NCBI GenBank assembly: GCA_046153505.1
Contig: JBJXDT010000047.1
Span: 1-11,409 of the forward strand
Reading direction: 5' to 3'
Source of the DNA: JBJXDT01 sp046153505
GTDB taxonomy: Bacteria > Pseudomonadota > Gammaproteobacteria > Burkholderiales > Methylophilaceae
DNA length: 11,409 bases
This document shows positions 8,613 to 11,409 of the stretch, one piece after another (position 1 is the first letter of the stretch; each line of letters opens with the position of its first letter). Position numbers and translations under genes: made by a program. The notes beneath the pieces were generated by a model, which worked only from the letters and a program-made list of their open reading frames with translations, was not told the origin of the DNA and ran no database searches.

Positions 8613-9400
8613 GTGAGAAGAAAATCGCATTGCACGTCGAAACTGATCCTTGGCTACATTTAAAGCCACACACTGCTGCACGTATCGCTTTAGGGCGCAC
8701 TGGCGTTAGTCTGCCAACACAGGAGATTTTGGATTTTGGGCTTGCGCATGCGATGGCGCGTGATGCAGTGCATTTGCCGCTCGATGTAAGCGCGCTTTCT
8801 GCAGAAATCAATCAAATGGGCTTTAAAACAATTACAGTGGAATCCGCAACCAATAACAGGCAAACCTATTTGTTACGACCTGACCTGGGACGACGTTTAA
8901 GCGAGCAAAGCGCCGCCATGCTGAGTGCAAACCCACAAAAGGGATTCGAATTATTGATTTTGATTGGTGACGGGCTATCTTCAATGGCAGTTAAAAACCA
9001 TGCCTTGCCAATGATACAAGCGCTTTTTGAATTTATTCCAAAAGACTGGAAAGTTGCCCCCATAATACTTGCGAGCCAAGCACGTGTTGCACTAAGCGAC
9101 GAAGTGGGTAATTTGCTGCAAGCCAAACTCGTTCTAATGCTTGTAGGTGAGCGCCCAGGCCTGAGTTCACCTGATAGCCTAGGTATGTACCTCACCTATG
9201 CACCTAAAGTAGGCTGTCCTGATTCTGAGCGCAACTGCATTTCTAATATACGTCCAGAGGGTTTGCAGTATAAAGCAGCCGCCAATAAAGCCCTATGGTT
9301 AGCAAAAGAAGCCCTTCGTATTAAACGCACGGGAGTTGAACTTAAAGATCAAAGTGATATTAGCGCAGTGTCGAGTGAAGAAGTGATTGCACTAAAATAA
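8609..9400 (+). CDS. eutC: Ethanolamine ammonia-lyase small subunit EutC
   Basis: EutC pairs with EutB and supplies much of the cobalamin-binding surface of the lyase. Its 263 residues are shorter than E. coli EutC (295) because the variable N-terminal extension is reduced; the tail after about residue 236 is slightly longer. Visible family motifs are the GRAGPR-region remnant ALGRTGVSLPTQ (27-38), YLLRPDLGRRL (87-97), LIGDGLS (118-124), ARV (158-160, matching Arg206-Val207 of E. coli), VGERPGL (179-185) and CISNI (210-214). All signature residues missing from the fused paralog are present here. The ATG lies in a 4-bp overlap with the eutB stop, which favours equal synthesis of the two subunits. 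It is the last gene of the operon; a 372-bp gap follows. Confidence 0.93.
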   Translation: MSEKKIALHVETDPWLHLKPHTAARIALGRTGVSLPTQEILDFGLAHAMARDAVHLPLDVSALSAEINQMGFKTITVESATNNRQTYLLRPDLGRRLSEQSAAMLSANPQKGFELLILIGDGLSSMAVKNHALPMIQALFEFIPKDWKVAPIILASQARVALSDEVGNLLQAKLVLMLVGERPGLSSPDSLGMYLTYAPKVGCPDSERNCISNIRPEGLQYKAAANKALWLAKEALRIKRTGVELKDQSDISAVSSEEVIALK

Positions 9401-9412
9401 ACTCATTCTATA

Positions 9413-9428
9413 TGGCAAGCTTATTGCT
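9413..9428 (+). promoter_or_regulatory. Candidate sigma54 (-24/-12) promoter
   Basis: TGGCAAGCTTATTGCT matches the sigma54 pattern TGGCAC-N5-TTGCW at every defined base but one, with GG and GC separated by exactly 10 bases. It lies 345 bp before the porin ATG, which implies a long leader. The same bases also form a 6-bp hairpin (9413-9418 with 9424-9429, including one G-U pair), so the match could be incidental. No enhancer-binding regulator gene is in the window. Confidence 0.35.
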
Positions 9429-9535
9429 AGTGGTTCTATAGCATGCGTAAAAGTGGTTCTTTTATTTGCTGTTAAACGAGACTATAGTCAGCTTTGTTGT
9501 AAAAATGATACGGAAATAACTAAATTTTGGATGAA

Positions 9536-9567
9536 AGTCGTTATTTCTATATAAACAGTCGTTATTT
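9536..9567 (+). repeat. 11-bp direct repeat upstream of the porin promoter (activator-like site)
   Basis: AGTCGTTATTT occurs exactly at 9536-9546 and 9557-9567, 21 bp apart, about two helical turns. The second copy touches the -35 hexamer. AAATAAC (9514-9520) is a partial inverted copy. Tandem sites on one DNA face next to a -35 box are typical of AraC-type or response-regulator activators; the protein is unknown. Confidence 0.6.
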
Positions 9568-9593
9568 AACATTTGTAACTAGACGTCTATAGT
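9566..9593 (+). promoter_or_regulatory. Probable sigma70 promoter of the porin gene
   Basis: TTAACA (9566-9571) and TATAGT (9588-9593) each match 5 of 6 consensus bases and are 16 bp apart. Transcription would begin near 9600, giving a leader of roughly 170 bases before the porin ATG. Direct repeats abut the -35 and a palindrome overlaps the -10, which supports a regulated promoter here. Confidence 0.55.
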
Positions 9594-9620
9594 TTTGTAA
9601 GGTTAGAATAGACCTGTCTA
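9580..9620 (+). promoter_or_regulatory. Pair of TAGAC-type palindromic operators
   Basis: TAGACGTCTA (9580-9589) is a perfect palindrome overlapping the -10 hexamer. TAGACCTGTCTA (9609-9620) repeats the same arms with a 2-bp spacer, about 10-20 bases after the predicted start site. The centres are 30 bp apart, close to three helical turns. The placement is typical of a repressor, and TAGAC arms occur in several TetR-family operators. The cognate protein is not known. Confidence 0.5.
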
Positions 9621-9622
9621 AA

Positions 9623-9716
9623 CAATAAGTTACATAAAAGTAGGACGCACCACTTAAGGGCAAACTGCTACATTTTGGTGCAATAAGTTGGAATGATTTA
9701 AGTTCACTTATTGCAT
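9623..9716 (+). promoter_or_regulatory. Structured porin leader with competing inverted repeats
   Basis: TGCAATAAGT (9679-9688) and ACTTATTGCA (9706-9715) form a perfect 10-bp stem with a 17-nt loop. CAATAAGTT also occurs earlier (9623-9631) and could pair with the same right arm. GCACCA (9647-9652) can pair with TGGTGC (9676-9681), which overlaps the left arm of the main stem, and TAAGT/ACTTA (9699-9703/9706-9710) is a further choice. These pairings exclude one another, so a conformational leader is possible. No known riboswitch class was recognised. Confidence 0.4.
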
Positions 9717-9772
9717 GCTTATAAGATTTTAGTATTACAAATAGCAAATCATTAACGGAAAAGGGAAACGAT

Positions 9773-10729
9773 ATGAATAAAGTTTTAAACAAACATTTAT
9801 TGGCAGCACTTTGCATTACGCCTTTATTATTAGGTGCAAGTTTAGCTCAAGCTGATGACGCTGCAGCGCCAATGGCTGAAGCTGCACCTGCGGCAGAAGC
9901 TGCACCTGCTGAACCAGCAGCACCTTATTCGATTACATACAATCTTGGTTTATTTTCTCAATACATTGGTCGTGGTAATGACTGGGGCAATGGACCTGCG
10001 TTACAAGGCGGGGTTGATTGGGCACACAACAGTGGCTTCTTTTTAGGCGCTTGGTTTTCAACGACTAACCCACAAACTCTTGGTGCTGCAGGAACGGTAA
10101 CTAACACAGATCCTAGTGGAAACCCTTTGGGTAGTGGTAACCATTATGAAACTGATTGGTACGGTGGTTACGCCCACACATTTGGCCCAGTGACACTGGG
10201 TATTGGTGGTAACTATGTATGGTATCCAGAAGGTGAGAAATCTTACCATAATAGAAATCAAGACACTTTTGAAGGCAACATAAACGCTTCTGCTTATGGC
10301 TTCACTTATACGTTTTACCATGCATTTACAGACTGGTATGGTATTGGTAACACTAAAATTGGTGGGAAATCATCTCCTTTTCGATTCCCAACCCCAGCAG
10401 AGGGTGCTGCAGACACTTCTGGTGTTGAATACCATGAATTTAAATACGGCGGTGCTTTACCCTTTGCAGGTTTAAACTTGGCTGCTAAAGTGGGTTATCA
10501 ACGTTCTGACGAAATTTGTTTGAATCAAAAAGACTACTTGATTGGTTTGAGCAAAGGCTTTTCAATGCCAACTGGTGGAAAACCGCTTGACGGCTTTAGT
10601 GTAGGCCTTAACTACACTGGAACCTTTGGTGAAGAACAATGTTCAAAAGATACTGCTTACTACACGGATGACAATGGTGTGAAGATAAATGGCAGTAAGT
10701 GGACATTATTTATTAAACGTAGCTGGTAA
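9773..10729 (+). CDS. TorF-family putative outer-membrane porin
   Basis: This 318-residue protein has a clear Sec signal peptide: a lysine-containing start, a hydrophobic core (LLAALCITPLLLGASLA) and a likely signal peptidase I site after AQA (residue 27). A low-complexity Ala/Pro/Glu stretch follows (about 30-52), encoded in part by an 18-bp-period repeat (GAAGCTGCACCTGC at 9878-9891 and 9896-9909). The mature part starts with YSITYNLGLFSQYIGRGNDW and continues as alternating aromatic and glycine-rich beta-strands. It ends in a C-terminal tryptophan (KRSW), the aromatic end used for outer-membrane assembly. This plan matches the TorF family of putative porins, whose substrates are mostly unknown. 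The start is supported by AAGGGA (9761-9766) six bases upstream. It is flanked by its own promoter and terminator; a link to the eut-like operon is positional. Confidence 0.85.
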   Translation: MNKVLNKHLLAALCITPLLLGASLAQADDAAAPMAEAAPAAEAAPAEPAAPYSITYNLGLFSQYIGRGNDWGNGPALQGGVDWAHNSGFFLGAWFSTTNPQTLGAAGTVTNTDPSGNPLGSGNHYETDWYGGYAHTFGPVTLGIGGNYVWYPEGEKSYHNRNQDTFEGNINASAYGFTYTFYHAFTDWYGIGNTKIGGKSSPFRFPTPAEGAADTSGVEYHEFKYGGALPFAGLNLAAKVGYQRSDEICLNQKDYLIGLSKGFSMPTGGKPLDGFSVGLNYTGTFGEEQCSKDTAYYTDDNGVKINGSKWTLFIKRSW

Positions 10730-10755
10730 TATATTAACTATTGTTAGTTAGTTTT

Positions 10756-10783
10756 AAAAAAGGACGCTTCGGCGTCTTTTTTT
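10756..10783 (+). terminator. Intrinsic terminator after the porin
   Basis: An A tract (10756-10761) precedes a GACGC/GCGTC stem (10763-10767 and 10772-10776) closed by the stable TTCG tetraloop, followed by seven T (10777-10783). The A tract can pair with the T tract, so it may work on both strands. A weaker AT-rich hairpin, TAACTA/TAGTTA (10735-10750), lies just before it. Confidence 0.93.
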
Positions 10784-10816
10784 ACAACTGATAAGTAAGC
10801 TAACCCTTTATGAGTA

Positions 10817-10845
10817 TTGAACTAACTGCACCCAATCGTTAGTAT
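10817..10845 (+). promoter_or_regulatory. Weak candidate promoter with inverted repeat for the aldehyde dehydrogenase
   Basis: TTGAAC (10817-10822) and TAGTAT (10840-10845) are 17 bp apart and each matches 4 of 6 sigma70 consensus bases. The inverted repeat ACTAAC/GTTAGT (10821-10826 and 10838-10843) sits across the spacer, as an operator would. Since the porin terminator is strong, the next gene needs its own promoter in this 96-bp gap. Confidence 0.3.
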
Positions 10846-10879
10846 TTGTTTTATTAAAATAGTTTTTGAGGAGACCAAA

Positions 10880-11409
10880 ATGGCGGACATTACTTTACAT
10901 AAATGTTTAATTGACGGACAGTTTGTCGCGGGCGAAGGAGTTGCTGAAGCAATTTTCAACCCATCTACAGGTGAAGTAATTGCCAATATTAATGAAGCGT
11001 CTCTTGCTCAAGTTGAAGCCGCTACGAAGGCCGCCGCTATTGCCTTTCAGACATGGGGTAAGACGCAGCCAAAAGACCGCGCAACCATGTTACTTGCACT
11101 GGCAGACAGTATTGATGACAACGCTGAAACGCTGGCAGAATTAGAATCCCTTAACTGTGGCAAGCCTTATGCCGCCGCTTTGGGAGATGAACTACCTGCC
11201 GTAGCCGATGTATTCCGCTATTTTGCGGGCGCCGCACGCAATTTGCACGGTAGTGCGGCAGGGGAATACCTTGCTGGCCACACCAGCATGATCCGCCGCG
11301 ACCCAGTGGGTGTGATTGCTTCCATTGCGCCTTGGAATTACCCGCTAATGATGGCAGCATGGAAGCTAGGCCCTGCCCTAGCCGCAGGCAATACTTGTGT
11401 ACTAAAACC
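10880..11409 (+). CDS. patD: Gamma-aminobutyraldehyde dehydrogenase-like aldehyde dehydrogenase (3' end outside window)
   Basis: The frame is open to the window edge; 176 codons of an aldehyde dehydrogenase of about 475 residues are visible. It oxidises an aldehyde to an acid with NAD(P)+. The segment from about 87 to the end (ELESLNCGKP, ADVFRYFAGAARNLHG, GEYLAGHTSMIRRDP) closely resembles E. coli PatD (YdcW), which oxidises 4-aminobutanal to GABA in putrescine breakdown. SIAPWNYPLMMAAWK (148-162) contains the conserved active-site Asn153, and the cofactor-binding LKP motif is reached at the edge. The catalytic cysteine and glutamate lie outside the window. The start has an excellent GAGGAG site (10868-10873) six bases before the ATG. 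Related enzymes also oxidise betaine aldehyde and other aminoaldehydes, so the exact substrate is open. It could process an aminoaldehyde from this locus. Confidence 0.88.
   Translation, partial: MADITLHKCLIDGQFVAGEGVAEAIFNPSTGEVIANINEASLAQVEAATKAAAIAFQTWGKTQPKDRATMLLALADSIDDNAETLAELESLNCGKPYAAALGDELPAVADVFRYFAGAARNLHGSAAGEYLAGHTSMIRRDPVGVIASIAPWNYPLMMAAWKLGPALAAGNTCVLK

Larger units (their letters stand above)
9401..9772 (+). other. 372-bp gene-free control region between eutC and the porin
   Basis: No credible gene was seen here on either strand. From left to right it holds a sigma54-like element or hairpin (9413-9429), a 9-bp direct repeat AGTGGTTCT at 9429-9437 and 9452-9460, a weak AT-rich hairpin (9449-9463) that is the only terminator-like element after eutC, and a perfect palindrome GACTATAGTC (9480-9489). 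These are followed by an 11-bp direct repeat, a sigma70-like promoter, two TAGAC palindromes and a leader with nested inverted repeats, listed separately. The density suggests multi-input control of the porin. Confidence 0.6.

Noticed and set aside
8866..9195. Long minus-strand open frames inside eutC and other genes (for example 453-737, 7337-7609, 10058-10321)
   Set aside because: They lie wholly or mostly opposite well-supported genes, have no recognisable domains and look like shadows of the real reading frames.
2099..9400. Bacterial microcompartment (eut BMC) locus
   Set aside because: No BMC-domain shell protein or encapsulation-type partner gene is present in the window.
9562..9816. 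Minus-strand open frame across the porin control region
   Set aside because: It runs through the promoter and into the porin signal-peptide codons, has no recognisable domain and no convincing start context.
9878..9909. Short tandem repeat as a phase-variation tract
   Set aside because: The 18-bp unit keeps the reading frame and encodes a low-complexity Ala/Pro/Glu linker, so copy changes would alter length but not switch the gene off.

Overview
The window looks like part of a proteobacterial chromosome. It carries a TorF-type outer-membrane porin with a Sec signal peptide, a BetI-like TetR regulator and AT-leaning non-coding DNA. A Methylophilaceae-type betaproteobacterium would fit, but this is an impression and not something the sequence proves. 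All nine recognisable genes lie on the plus strand. No tRNA, rRNA, CRISPR array or insertion sequence was seen.

Layout. (1) 1-1877: the 3' part of a TetR/BetI-type regulator overlaps by 4 bp (ATGA) a class III, PLP-dependent aminotransferase. The pair ends at a hairpin that covers the aminotransferase stop codon. (2) 2099-9400: a tightly packed run of an APC-family permease, the ethanolamine ammonia-lyase reactivase EutA, a 725-residue EutB-EutC fusion, and separate EutB and EutC. Gaps are 26, 7, 16 and -4 bp, so this is very probably one operon. (3) 9401-9772: a 372-bp control region with direct repeats, palindromes, a good sigma70-type promoter and a structured leader. (4) 9773-10729: the porin, closed by a strong intrinsic terminator. 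(5) From 10880 to the window edge: the first 176 codons of a gamma-aminobutyraldehyde-type aldehyde dehydrogenase.

How the genes may work together. The porin and permease could admit a small amine or amino alcohol. The adenosylcobalamin-dependent lyase would deaminate it to an aldehyde, with EutA exchanging damaged cofactor. The aldehyde dehydrogenase, and possibly the aminotransferase, would process aldehyde or amine products. No microcompartment shell genes, cobalamin adenosyltransferase, EutE, EutD or EutG are present.

The most notable point is that two diverged lyase sets sit side by side. The separate EutB keeps every substrate-contact residue known from the E. coli enzyme that I could align. 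The fused protein keeps Arg160, Gln162, Asn193 and Glu287 equivalents but has Ala where the amine-binding Asp362 should be, and it has lost signature residues in its EutC half. That pattern suggests a second lyase with a different substrate, or a non-catalytic partner. The substrate cannot be read from sequence.
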